Below are positions 8,781-15,985 of a stretch of DNA of 29,570 bases, one piece after another. The position numbers and the translations under genes are program-made. The DNA is from DSSM01 sp964484125 (lineage in GTDB: Bacteria > Bacteroidota > Ignavibacteria > Tepidaquicellales > Tepidaquicellaceae), in the NCBI GenBank assembly GCA_964484125.1, contig CAZAEK010000023.1, positions 1 to 29,570 on the forward strand, read 5' to 3'. The notes under the pieces were generated by a model that worked only from the letters and a program-made list of their open reading frames with translations, was not told the origin of the DNA and did no database searches. Position 1 is the first letter of the stretch, and the number at the start of each line of letters is the position of its first letter.

Positions 8781-9572
8781 TTAATTATTTAATTTGTTTT
8801 TTTTCATTTTAATCTGATCGCTTGTCATTCCGAATCTTCTTTCCCTGTTTTGAAATGCTTCGATAGCTTTATATAAATGATTTCTTCTGTAATCAGGCCA
8901 GAAAACAGGGTCAATATATAATTCAGTATAAGCAAGCTGCCAGAGAAGGAAATTACTTATTCTGTAATCACCTCCCGTTCTTATCATTAAATCCGGGTCA
9001 GGAATTCCATTAGTAGCAAGGAAATCCGGGAATTTCTTTTCATTAATATCTTCAAGCGTGAGATTATTTTTTTTACATTCGTGCCACATTTTTTTAATGG
9101 CATTTATTATATCCCACCTGCCGCTGTAAGAAAGTGCAAGATTGAGAGTCATTAATTTATTATTCTTTGTGCCTTCAATTGAGTCAAGAAGTTCATTGCG
9201 GACTCTGTCTGGAAGTGAATCAAGATCTCCTGTGCAAATAAGTTTTACATCATTTTTATTTAATCTGTCTGTCTCATCTCTCAATGCTTTGATAAGTAAT
9301 TTCATTAAAATTGTAACTTCGGTTTTGGGACGCTTCCAGTTTTCAGTTGAGAAAGTATATAATGTCAGAAATTTAACTCCAAGCTGTCCGCATGCTTCAA
9401 CAATATCGCGGACAGAATTAACTCCTTCGCGATGGCCATTGACTCTTGTCTTGCCCCGCTGCTGAGCCCATCTTCCGTTTCCATCCATGATGATGGCAAT
9501 ATGTCGTGGAATTTCTCCTGAGTTTTTTAACTCATTCTGAATTAACTCGTCAGTTTTTTTATTCCTGGGCAA
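8781..9572 (-). CDS. uppS: Isoprenyl transferase (undecaprenyl diphosphate synthase)
   Basis: Condenses isopentenyl diphosphate units with farnesyl diphosphate to make the long cis-polyprenyl carrier used for peptidoglycan and O-antigen precursors. The 263 residues carry the family signatures HIAIIMDGNGRWAQQRG, with the catalytic aspartate at D30, then FLTLYTFSTENWKRP and, near the end, the PDLMIRTGGDYRISNFLLWQLAY block. Length is normal. The start appears to be TTG at 9572; no ATG lies in frame before the catalytic motif and no clear Shine-Dalgarno sequence precedes it. It lies 18 bases after trpS and 9 before bamA, within the envelope operon. Confidence 0.96.
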   Translation of the reverse strand: MPRNKKTDELIQNELKNSGEIPRHIAIIMDGNGRWAQQRGKTRVNGHREGVNSVRDIVEACGQLGVKFLTLYTFSTENWKRPKTEVTILMKLLIKALRDETDRLNKNDVKLICTGDLDSLPDRVRNELLDSIEGTKNNKLMTLNLALSYSGRWDIINAIKKMWHECKKNNLTLEDINEKKFPDFLATNGIPDPDLMIRTGGDYRISNFLLWQLAYTELYIDPVFWPDYRRNHLYKAIEAFQNRERRFGMTSDQIKMKKNKLNN

Positions 9573-9590
9573 TTTTTTTATAATTTAAAT

Positions 9591-10589
9591 TTATCCGATT
9601 TTCATTGATTCACGTACTTCGGACATTGTATCTGATGCAATATACGAAGCCTTTTTTTCACCTTCAACAAGAATTTCCAGAACTGAATTTTTGTCTTTTT
9701 CAAGTTCTTTTCTCTTATCATTTATTGGCGCAAAGAAATCTGTAATTTTTTCTGAAACTTTTAATTTGCAGTCAGAACATCCAAGAGAGCCGGCTTTACA
9801 ACCGCTCTCAATCTCAGGTGCACCATCAGAATTGAATTTTTTATGATATGTGTAAACAAGACAGATTTCCGGATTGCCTGGGTCACCTTTTCTTAATTTG
9901 TTTGGGTCTGTAAATGCTTTCTTCATCTTTGCTTTCACATCTTCGGGCGAATCTGAAATAAGAATAGTATTTCCTAAAGATTTGCTCATTTTCATTTTCC
10001 CATCTAAACCGGGTAAACGTGCAAAATTTGTCAGCTTTGGCTCCGGTACAGGGAAGATTAATTTACCATCCGGAAGTTGATATTTCTGATTATATAAATC
10101 TGCAATCTGTCTTGTAATTTCTATATGAGGTACCTGGTCTTCGCCAACAGGTACAAGTTCGCCTTTATACAATAATATATCCGCTGCCTGAAGTACGGGA
10201 TAGCCAAGATGTCCGTAAGTTATCGTCGGAAGGTTTAATGCTTTGACCTGCTCTTTGAGTGACGGATTCTTTTCAAGCCGTGCTTTTGTTATCAGCATAG
10301 AAAAAATTAAAAACAATTCTGCGTGATACTTAACTTTCGACTGTCTGAAAATAGGGGATTTATCCGGATTAATTCCGCACGCAATCCAATCCATTGCCAT
10401 TTCAATTGTATCATCGAAGATATTTGATGTGTCAAGGTTTGTTGTAAGTACGTGATAATCTGCAATAAGATGATAGTTCTGGTATTCTTCCTGCAGCGAA
10501 ACCCAATTTTCAAGTGCGCCTACATAATGTCCTATGTGTAATTTACCTGTCGGACGCATTCCTGATAATATAACCTTTTTTTTATTCAT
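9591..10589 (-). CDS. trpS: Tryptophanyl-tRNA synthetase
   Basis: Class I aminoacyl-tRNA synthetase charging tRNA-Trp, 332 residues as usual. The ATP-binding signatures are HIGH at residues 18-21 (GKLHIGHYVGAL) and KMSKS at 200-204 (GKMKMSKSLGN). The binding-pocket segment VPVGEDQVPHIEITR and the C-terminal anticodon-binding part with GSLGCSDCK are present. The ATG start overlaps the stop of the upstream FtsB/DivIC-like gene by 4 bases, so it is translationally coupled to a cell-division gene. Its presence among envelope genes is not explained by function; it probably reflects shared growth-rate expression. Confidence 0.97.
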   Translation of the reverse strand: MNKKKVILSGMRPTGKLHIGHYVGALENWVSLQEEYQNYHLIADYHVLTTNLDTSNIFDDTIEMAMDWIACGINPDKSPIFRQSKVKYHAELFLIFSMLITKARLEKNPSLKEQVKALNLPTITYGHLGYPVLQAADILLYKGELVPVGEDQVPHIEITRQIADLYNQKYQLPDGKLIFPVPEPKLTNFARLPGLDGKMKMSKSLGNTILISDSPEDVKAKMKKAFTDPNKLRKGDPGNPEICLVYTYHKKFNSDGAPEIESGCKAGSLGCSDCKLKVSEKITDFFAPINDKRKELEKDKNSVLEILVEGEKKASYIASDTMSEVRESMKIG

Positions 10590-10927
10590 TTTTCTGTGCT
10601 GTCAACTTTAATTTTAATTATCTTTTCTCCTTCTTTAACCATCCCGTATTTCTCACGGGCTACCTTTTCGAGTTTTTCATCTGAATTTTGTAATTCATCA
10701 ACTTCTTTTTTCAATTCAATTGATATAAGAGAATCAGCTTTTATCTTTTCCAATATCCTGCTGTTTTCATTTGCAAGTTTTGTCCTGTTAATCAATCCTT
10801 TACTTCCAAAAACAGCAAAATAAGTTATTATTACAATTAATATTACGAAAATAATCAGAATTCTGTTATACTTAAAGAATCTGAATACTTTTCTGATTAT
10901 TCCGTCATTTGCTGTGTTTTGTTCCAA
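10586..10927 (-). CDS. Septum formation initiator (FtsB/DivIC-like) protein
   Basis: A small 113-residue bitopic membrane protein: a short basic cytoplasmic N-terminus, one transmembrane helix (about 19-38, RILIIFVILIVIITYFAVFG), then a coiled coil (about 45-85) ending in EKLEKVAREKYGMVKEGEKIIKI. The REKYGMVKEGE segment is the hallmark of the FtsB/DivIC family, which joins FtsL and FtsQ to license septal peptidoglycan synthesis. The start is TTG at 10927, giving a 23-base overlap with the end of ddl; no better start exists before the membrane helix. It overlaps trpS by 4 bases. FtsB and DivIC cannot be told apart by sequence alone here. Confidence 0.88.
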   Translation of the reverse strand: MEQNTANDGIIRKVFRFFKYNRILIIFVILIVIITYFAVFGSKGLINRTKLANENSRILEKIKADSLISIELKKEVDELQNSDEKLEKVAREKYGMVKEGEKIIKIKVDSTEK

Positions 10928-11969
10928 TTTGGCTATATTTTTTTAAAGATAATTCTATAATTTTTTCTACAAGTTCATTGTAACTCATTCCGTCAGCTTT
11001 CGCAGATTTTGGCACCAATGAAAGCTCAGTAAATCCGGGTAAGGTATTAACTTCAAGACAATACGGAATTCCATCTTCACTTAAGATAAAATCTACTCTT
11101 GAATATACTTCACACTCCAATGCATTATGTGCCTTAATAGCTATATCCTGAAGTCTTAATGTTGTTTCTTCGCTTAGCTCTGCCGGACAGTAATAATTTG
11201 TTTTGCCTTTTGAATATTTATTTCTGTAATCATATATTCCTTCTATTGGAGAAATTTCAACTACAGGATAAGCTTTGTTTCCAATGATAGGTACGGTTAA
11301 TTCTCTGCCTTTTATAAATTTTTCAAGCAGAATTTTATCAGAATAATCAAATGCTTTATCAATTGCTTCTTCAATGGACTTTTTATCAGGAGTGTCAACA
11401 ATCGTAAGTCCGACTGTACTGCCTTCATCTGTTGCTTTCACAACGACAGGGAATCCTGTAGTTGTTTCAATTTTAATGCTTAATTCGGTCTCGCAATATC
11501 CATGGTCTCTTTTCAGAGTAAACCAGTCAGGTGTAATAATCCCGCAATATCTGAGAATCATTTTTGTAACATCCTTATCCATAGCTTTAGCCGATGCGAA
11601 AATACCCGAACCGGTGTATTTAACACCTCTTGTCTCAAGCAATGTCTGTATTCTTCCGTCTTCTGCAAATTTACCGTGAAGTCCGATAAATACTAAATCA
11701 ATATCATCAAAAATATCAGAGTCTATAAGAGTAATGACATTTCTGTAATAATTATCCTTTAGTCTTGCTAACTCAGACTTATCCGGATATTTATCTGAAA
11801 TATTATTTTTAAAAATAATATCTTCAGAAACATTCTCAATTCCGTAAACAGGGTCAATAACCTTAACCGTATGACCATTTTCTCTTAAAGCTTTTAAAAG
11901 GCCCTTCCCTGAAGTCAGTGAAACTTCTCTTTCAGAAGAAAAACCGCCGACAAAAAGAACAATTTTCAA
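10905..11969 (-). CDS. ddl: D-alanine--D-alanine ligase
   Basis: ATP-grasp ligase that makes the D-Ala-D-Ala end of the peptidoglycan stem peptide in the cytoplasm. The 354 residues show the N-terminal glycine-rich GGFSSEREVSL, the LHGKFAEDGRIQTLLE motif, the ATP-grasp lysine and EGSTVG loop (KATDEGSTVGLTIV), and the metal-binding end RVDFILSEDGIPYCLEVNTLPG. A start at TTG 11969 places the expected KIVLFVGGFSSE strand at the N-terminus, and I see no in-frame ATG nearby. It is the promoter-proximal gene of the long minus-strand envelope operon and overlaps the FtsB/DivIC-like gene by 23 bases. The 125-base gap upstream is shared with the divergent PHP gene. Confidence 0.95.
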   Translation of the reverse strand: MKIVLFVGGFSSEREVSLTSGKGLLKALRENGHTVKVIDPVYGIENVSEDIIFKNNISDKYPDKSELARLKDNYYRNVITLIDSDIFDDIDLVFIGLHGKFAEDGRIQTLLETRGVKYTGSGIFASAKAMDKDVTKMILRYCGIITPDWFTLKRDHGYCETELSIKIETTTGFPVVVKATDEGSTVGLTIVDTPDKKSIEEAIDKAFDYSDKILLEKFIKGRELTVPIIGNKAYPVVEISPIEGIYDYRNKYSKGKTNYYCPAELSEETTLRLQDIAIKAHNALECEVYSRVDFILSEDGIPYCLEVNTLPGFTELSLVPKSAKADGMSYNELVEKIIELSLKKYSQIGTKHSK

Positions 11970-12094
11970 TAATGTATTAAAAATTAAATAAACATAAATA
12001 TACCAATTTTAAAACTGTTTTAAAATAATGAATTTAATCTTAAAAATCTTTTGTTTAACTTCATAATATTTATTTATTTAAGGAAAAAATAATA
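11970..12094. promoter_or_regulatory. Divergent promoter region, ddl operon / PHP-ribH
   Basis: This 125-base AT-rich gap lies between two divergently transcribed genes, so it must carry promoters for both the envelope operon and the PHP-ribH pair. I see only weak matches to the Bacteroidetes -7 element, such as TATATTTATG on the minus strand, and no convincing -33 partner. No operator, hairpin or small gene is apparent. Confidence 0.4.
12080..12084 (+). promoter_or_regulatory. Shine-Dalgarno-like site for a TTG start
   Basis: AAGGA lies 10 bases before the TTG at 12095. It favours that codon as the start of the PHP phosphoesterase, whose metal-binding HLHT motif begins only nine residues in, so no later start is possible. 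Confidence 0.5.
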
Positions 12095-12937
12095 TTGTCA
12101 TACAGTAAAGCAGATTTACATCTTCACACTTACTACTCTGATGGAAAATTTTCCGTTGAAGAATTATTTGTATATCTTAAGAAAAGCATGATAGAAGTAA
12201 TAAGCATTACTGACCATGATAACACCGGAGCAATAGATGAAGCAATAGAGAAATCTGCAACATCGAATATTGAATTCATTCCCGGAATTGAATTCAGTAC
12301 CGGCTTCCTTGATTCAGAGGTTCATATACTTTCATATTTTTTAGATTACAAAGATTCAAAAATAACGAACTATATTAAAAGCTTCAGGGAAAAAAGAATA
12401 AAAAGACTTGATGAGATGATAGGGAAGCTGAATCATTATGGGTATAAACTAAGCATAGAAGAAATAATAGAAGATAATCCCGGAGTAATAACCTTAGGCA
12501 GGCCACACCTCGCAAATTTTCTTGTTAAAAAGGGTTATGTAAAAAACTTTTATGAAGCATTTACCAGGTTTATAGGAGATTATAAAATTTGTTATGTAAG
12601 GAAACCAAATCCTCCTATTGAGGAAGTGCTTGAATTAATTAGAGAAACAAACGGAATATCAATAATAGCACATCCGGGAGCGGCGTTTTCGATGGAATTT
12701 ATTGAAAAACTTGTTAGACTCGATGTTGATGGAATAGAGACAGTCCATCCTTCACATACATTGGAAAAGATTAAAAAACTCGAAAAATTTGCAAAGGAGA
12801 AAAATCTGCTTGCAACAGGCGGCTCAGATTTTCACGGATTTTTCACACAGGATTTTACAAATTTAGGCAAATATGTAATTCCTGCGGACAGGGTAACAAA
12901 ATTAAAAGAAAAAATTAAAGAAAAATATTTTATATAA
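12095..12937 (+). CDS. PHP domain phosphoesterase (RNase AM / 3',5'-nucleotide bisphosphate phosphatase type)
   Basis: A 280-residue metal-dependent phosphoesterase of the PHP superfamily. The metal-ligand motifs appear in order: DLHLHTYYSDG (8-18), ITDHDNTGA (38-46), a glutamate in GIEFS, then GRPHLA, IAHPGA and finally GGSDFHG. An insert between the metal motifs (about 85-160) is typical of the YciV/TrpH group, whose members trim 5' ends of RNA or remove the 3' phosphate of nucleoside bisphosphates. The exact substrate cannot be told. The start is TTG with an AAGGA site upstream. It is followed 4 bases later by ribH and they probably form an operon, without an obvious functional link. Confidence 0.88.
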   Translation: MSYSKADLHLHTYYSDGKFSVEELFVYLKKSMIEVISITDHDNTGAIDEAIEKSATSNIEFIPGIEFSTGFLDSEVHILSYFLDYKDSKITNYIKSFREKRIKRLDEMIGKLNHYGYKLSIEEIIEDNPGVITLGRPHLANFLVKKGYVKNFYEAFTRFIGDYKICYVRKPNPPIEEVLELIRETNGISIIAHPGAAFSMEFIEKLVRLDVDGIETVHPSHTLEKIKKLEKFAKEKNLLATGGSDFHGFFTQDFTNLGKYVIPADRVTKLKEKIKEKYFI

Positions 12938-12941
12938 ATAT

Positions 12942-13379
12942 ATGAAAGTATCAATAATTTACAGCAGGTTTAACCCTGAGATAACTTCAAGACTGCTTGA
13001 AGGCGCAAAGAAGGCATTGAAAGATAAAGGAATAGAAGAAAGGGATATAGAAATAATTGATGTCCCGGGGGCATACGAAATTCCTATTGTAATGGAAGCA
13101 TTGTGTGCAAAAATAAACCGTCCTGATGCAGTAGTATTGCTTGGATGTATTATAAAAGGAGAGACTGCCCATTTTGAATATGTATCAGGTCCTGTATCCG
13201 ATTCAATAGTAAGGATTTCTTATGAAAATATGATGCCGTGTGGGTTTGGAGTATTAACTACTTACAATGATGAACAGGCAGAACAGAGAAGTCAGTTACC
13301 ACCGGATTCAGAAAATAACAAGGGATATGAAGCAGCATTAGTAGCAATCGAGATGTACGAGAAAATAAATAATATCTGA
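12942..13379 (+). CDS. ribH: 6,7-dimethyl-8-ribityllumazine synthase
   Basis: Penultimate enzyme of riboflavin synthesis, joining the ribityl-aminouracil to dihydroxybutanone phosphate. The 145 residues are of normal length. Visible are the N-terminal SRFNPEITSRLLEGA substrate strand, VPGAYEIP (41-48), LLGCIIKGETAHFEYV with the catalytic histidine at H77, and the GVLTTYNDEQAEQRS phosphate-binding region. The enzyme forms pentamers or icosahedral shells in other bacteria. No FMN riboswitch precedes it, and it is encoded apart from other rib genes in this window. Its stop is 2 bases from the stop of the convergent minus-strand gene. Confidence 0.95.
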   Translation: MKVSIIYSRFNPEITSRLLEGAKKALKDKGIEERDIEIIDVPGAYEIPIVMEALCAKINRPDAVVLLGCIIKGETAHFEYVSGPVSDSIVRISYENMMPCGFGVLTTYNDEQAEQRSQLPPDSENNKGYEAALVAIEMYEKINNI

Positions 13380-13381
13380 AT

Positions 13382-14152
13382 CTATTCTTTGTTCTGAATA
13401 ATCTTTAAAATATCTTCATGCAAAAGTCCGTTAGTTGCAAGAATTTCTTTGCTATAGACAGAATAATCTTTGCCATTGAAATCTGTAACTTTTCCACCTG
13501 CTTCTTTCAAAATCAGGAACCCTGCCGCAGTATCCCAGGGATTAAGGTTATATTCCCAGAATCCATCGAACCTGCCGCAGGCAGTCCAGCAAAGGTCTAA
13601 AGCGGCTGACCCAAGTCTTCGGATAGGAATATCAAGCATTACAAATCTTCCGAAAACGTCAACTGGTTTATTCGGATTTCTGCTCGAGTCGTATGGAAAT
13701 CCTGTTACTAAAAGTGCTTTTCTTAAATTTTTTTCGTTTGTTACTGAAATTTTCTTCTCATTTAGAAATGCACCCTTGTTTTTTTCCGCAAAAAATTTTT
13801 CTCCTGACAAAGGATTATAAACGAGACCCATAATTATTTCACCATCCTTTTCTATCCCAATTGATACACAGAAAAGAGGAATACCGTGAGCATAATTAAT
13901 CGTTCCGTCAATAGGGTCAATAATCCATTTGCAATTTGAACCTGCTTCAATTGAACCGATTTCTTCGGAAAGGATACTGTCATCAGGGAAATTATTTTTT
14001 ATAATTTCAATGATTTTTGATTCTGATTTCTTATCAACTTCGGTTACAAGATTGGATATTATTTCTTTGCTCTCGATGATAAAATCTTTGTTATGATATT
14101 CAAGCAGGATTTTACCCGCTTCTTCTGCGGCAAGGAATAAAGTATTTTTCAT
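13382..14152 (-). CDS. Inositol monophosphatase family protein (SuhB-like)
   Basis: A 256-residue magnesium-dependent phosphatase. The first metal ligand lies in LSEEIGS (E64), motif A is WIIDPIDGTINYAHG (D79, D82), and motif B is NPWDTAAGFLILKEAGG (D207). Family members act on inositol-1-phosphate, 3'-phosphoadenosine phosphate or related sugar phosphates, and SuhB also has a role in rRNA transcription; the sequence does not decide between them. It is the last gene of a four-gene operon and starts one base after the stop of the metallo-hydrolase gene. Confidence 0.93.
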   Translation of the reverse strand: MKNTLFLAAEEAGKILLEYHNKDFIIESKEIISNLVTEVDKKSESKIIEIIKNNFPDDSILSEEIGSIEAGSNCKWIIDPIDGTINYAHGIPLFCVSIGIEKDGEIIMGLVYNPLSGEKFFAEKNKGAFLNEKKISVTNEKNLRKALLVTGFPYDSSRNPNKPVDVFGRFVMLDIPIRRLGSAALDLCWTACGRFDGFWEYNLNPWDTAAGFLILKEAGGKVTDFNGKDYSVYSKEILATNGLLHEDILKIIQNKE

Positions 14153-14153
14153 A

Positions 14154-14924
14154 TTAATCTTTAATTTTTATTTTTAGTCCGTCATAAGACAGCTTAATAT
14201 TCCCGGGTAGTTCACGGTTAACCTGTTCGTGTTCAAGGTCGTGTGTTATATGTGTTAAATAAGTTTTTTTTGCTTTAAAAAGTTTTGCCTTCTCAACTGC
14301 CTGCTCAAGGTTGAAATGTGTCGGATGTGGAGCTCGCCTCAGAGCGTTTAATACAAGAACATCAAGATTTTCAAATTTATAATATTCAGATTCAGGAATG
14401 TAGCTGCAATCAGTAATGTAAGCAAACTTACCAATTCTATACCCGAAAATTTTGATTCTCCCGTGAAAAACTTCTATAGGAATTATTTCAACGCCTTTGA
14501 AGGTAAACGGTTCGTTTTTTATTCTGTTTATTTTTATCAGCGGAACACATTTATATTTAATCAACTCTTCATCAAAAGCATATCTGAAAGTGATTGAGAT
14601 TTCATTAATTGTAGTTTCATTTCCGTAAATATCAATATACTTATTTAATCTTTGATTTATTTGTCTGAGGTCATCCATGCCGAAAATGTGGTCAACATGG
14701 TGGTGAGTGAAAAGAACTGCATCAATATCAGTTATACCTGCTCTTAGAATCTGCTGACGAAAATCCATTGATGTATCTATAAGAATTTTTACTCCGTTAG
14801 TTTCAATAAAAGCAGAAGCCCTTAATCTTTTGTTCTTTTTATTTGTGGATTTACAGGTATTGCAATTACATCCAATTATAGGAACACCCTGCGAAGTACC
14901 TGAGCCTAAAATAGTTATATTCAT
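14154..14924 (-). CDS. MBL-fold metallo-hydrolase, PhnP-like
   Basis: A 256-residue cytoplasmic metallo-beta-lactamase-fold hydrolase. It opens with ITILGSGTSQGVPIIGC and a cysteine cluster C19-x-C21-x-x-C24, the structural zinc site of the PhnP subgroup. The metal-binding motif is FTHHHVDHIFGMDDLRQ with H74, H76, D78 and H79. Further ligands are likely the histidine in EVFHGRIKIFGY, the aspartate in YITDCSYIPES, and a histidine near the end (LTHITHDLEHE). PhnP hydrolyses ribosyl cyclic phosphodiesters; here no phn genes are nearby, so only a phosphodiesterase-type role can be suggested. The start codon overlaps the stop of the 98-residue gene as ATGA. Confidence 0.88.
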   Translation of the reverse strand: MNITILGSGTSQGVPIIGCNCNTCKSTNKKNKRLRASAFIETNGVKILIDTSMDFRQQILRAGITDIDAVLFTHHHVDHIFGMDDLRQINQRLNKYIDIYGNETTINEISITFRYAFDEELIKYKCVPLIKINRIKNEPFTFKGVEIIPIEVFHGRIKIFGYRIGKFAYITDCSYIPESEYYKFENLDVLVLNALRRAPHPTHFNLEQAVEKAKLFKAKKTYLTHITHDLEHEQVNRELPGNIKLSYDGLKIKIKD

Positions 14925-15217
14925 ATTATTGTAGCATTATCCATCATTTCCCTGATGTTTGGTTTAATAAAAATATTTTCGGTATCAAGTTCCGATAAAT
15001 TTCTAAGCAGAAAATTAATCTTCTTATCCTGGTCAAGATTTTTATTTAATAAGAAAAGTTTTTGCTCTTTAAGAAGGCAGAAGCCGCCTTTGAACTGTCC
15101 TTTTTCTATTCTTACTTCGTATCCAATACTATTGAATATCTCAATAATTTCGGATATCAGTGCCTCTTTCTTTTCGTCGGGTTGTTTTGCGTGTTGTTTT
15201 CTGATTACTCTTGCCAT
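14921..15217 (-). CDS. Conserved hypothetical protein, 98 residues
   Basis: I do not recognise a characterised family. The protein is soluble and basic at the N-terminus (MARVIRKQHAKQ), followed by a likely helix (EALISEIIEIFNSIG), a two-strand core with the pattern EVRIEKGQFKGGFCLLKEQKLFLLNK, and a C-terminal helix that ends in leucine- and acid-rich sequence. The GxFKGGxC...L-NK core looks like a conserved small domain seen in uncharacterised proteins of several phyla, which is a recollection rather than a search result. It sits 4 bases after the membrane protein gene and its stop overlaps the start of the PhnP-like hydrolase, so the two are probably translationally coupled. Confidence 0.75.
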   Translation of the reverse strand: MARVIRKQHAKQPDEKKEALISEIIEIFNSIGYEVRIEKGQFKGGFCLLKEQKLFLLNKNLDQDKKINFLLRNLSELDTENIFIKPNIREMMDNATII

Positions 15218-15221
15218 TTAT

Positions 15222-15932
15222 TTACTTTTGGTTCAGATTATGTTCTTCAAGTATTAAATCGTCTTCTTCGTGCATATCATATTTGTATGAATATTCCTCT
15301 GCTTTCGTCTTGTCCATTTCTTCGAGTTCTTCAGCGGTTTTTCTAAGAGGTTGAAAAATTGAGATAAATATTATTGTATAGTAGCTAACCATTGCAATCC
15401 ATGGCACACCCTTAAGTAATCCAATCCTTTCCCCGAAAATCTTAAGCTGTTCATCGTGAGTTGGAGGATTATGCAGGTAAAGCATAAAGAATTTATAGTC
15501 AAGGTAAGAACTGTAAAATTCAACAGGAGAAAAAACAAAGAAAAGTATGATGCATACAAGGAACCACGGATTTTCCCTGAAGTTAACTTTGACATTCTTT
15601 ATCAGAAATATTGCTGAAATAAAAGTAAAAATATAAGCAAAGAAAATCAGGATTGAAGAATAAGAAATCATCCTGAAAATAACATTTTCTTCATCTGGCG
15701 GAATGGCAGTTCTGAAAAGGAATTCATCATAAAGAAGCAATTGATTCCCGATAATAAATCTGACATTGATTGCTCCCAGCCATGTAATAGCAAAAATAAT
15801 AAGTAAAAATAACCAGAGTTTAGCTTTTCGATTCAGCAATTGAATAAATATAATTTTACAATCCCTAAAGTTATTCAAAAAGCATATTACATTCAATTTA
15901 CTTTTCAATGCAGAAAAATTGCATTTAAGCAT
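15222..15932 (-). CDS. Hypothetical four-helix membrane protein
   Basis: A 236-residue inner-membrane protein of unknown function. About four hydrophobic helices can be seen: around 38-56 (KLWLFLLIIFAITWLGAINV), 90-113 (SILIFFAYIFTFISAIFLI), 122-140 (WFLVCIILFFVFSPVEFY) and 178-197 (WIAMVSYYTIIFISIF). The C-terminal 35 residues are strongly acidic and likely cytoplasmic. Residues before the first helix are rich in asparagine and phenylalanine and may be partly noncoding if a later start is used, but no other good start lies nearby. It is the first gene of a minus-strand operon continuing to the inositol phosphatase gene. Confidence 0.7.
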   Translation of the reverse strand: MLKCNFSALKSKLNVICFLNNFRDCKIIFIQLLNRKAKLWLFLLIIFAITWLGAINVRFIIGNQLLLYDEFLFRTAIPPDEENVIFRMISYSSILIFFAYIFTFISAIFLIKNVKVNFRENPWFLVCIILFFVFSPVEFYSSYLDYKFFMLYLHNPPTHDEQLKIFGERIGLLKGVPWIAMVSYYTIIFISIFQPLRKTAEELEEMDKTKAEEYSYKYDMHEEDDLILEEHNLNQK

Positions 15933-15985
15933 TAGAATATTTTAATTAAATTGAATTATGAACATAATAATTAAAAATTAACATT

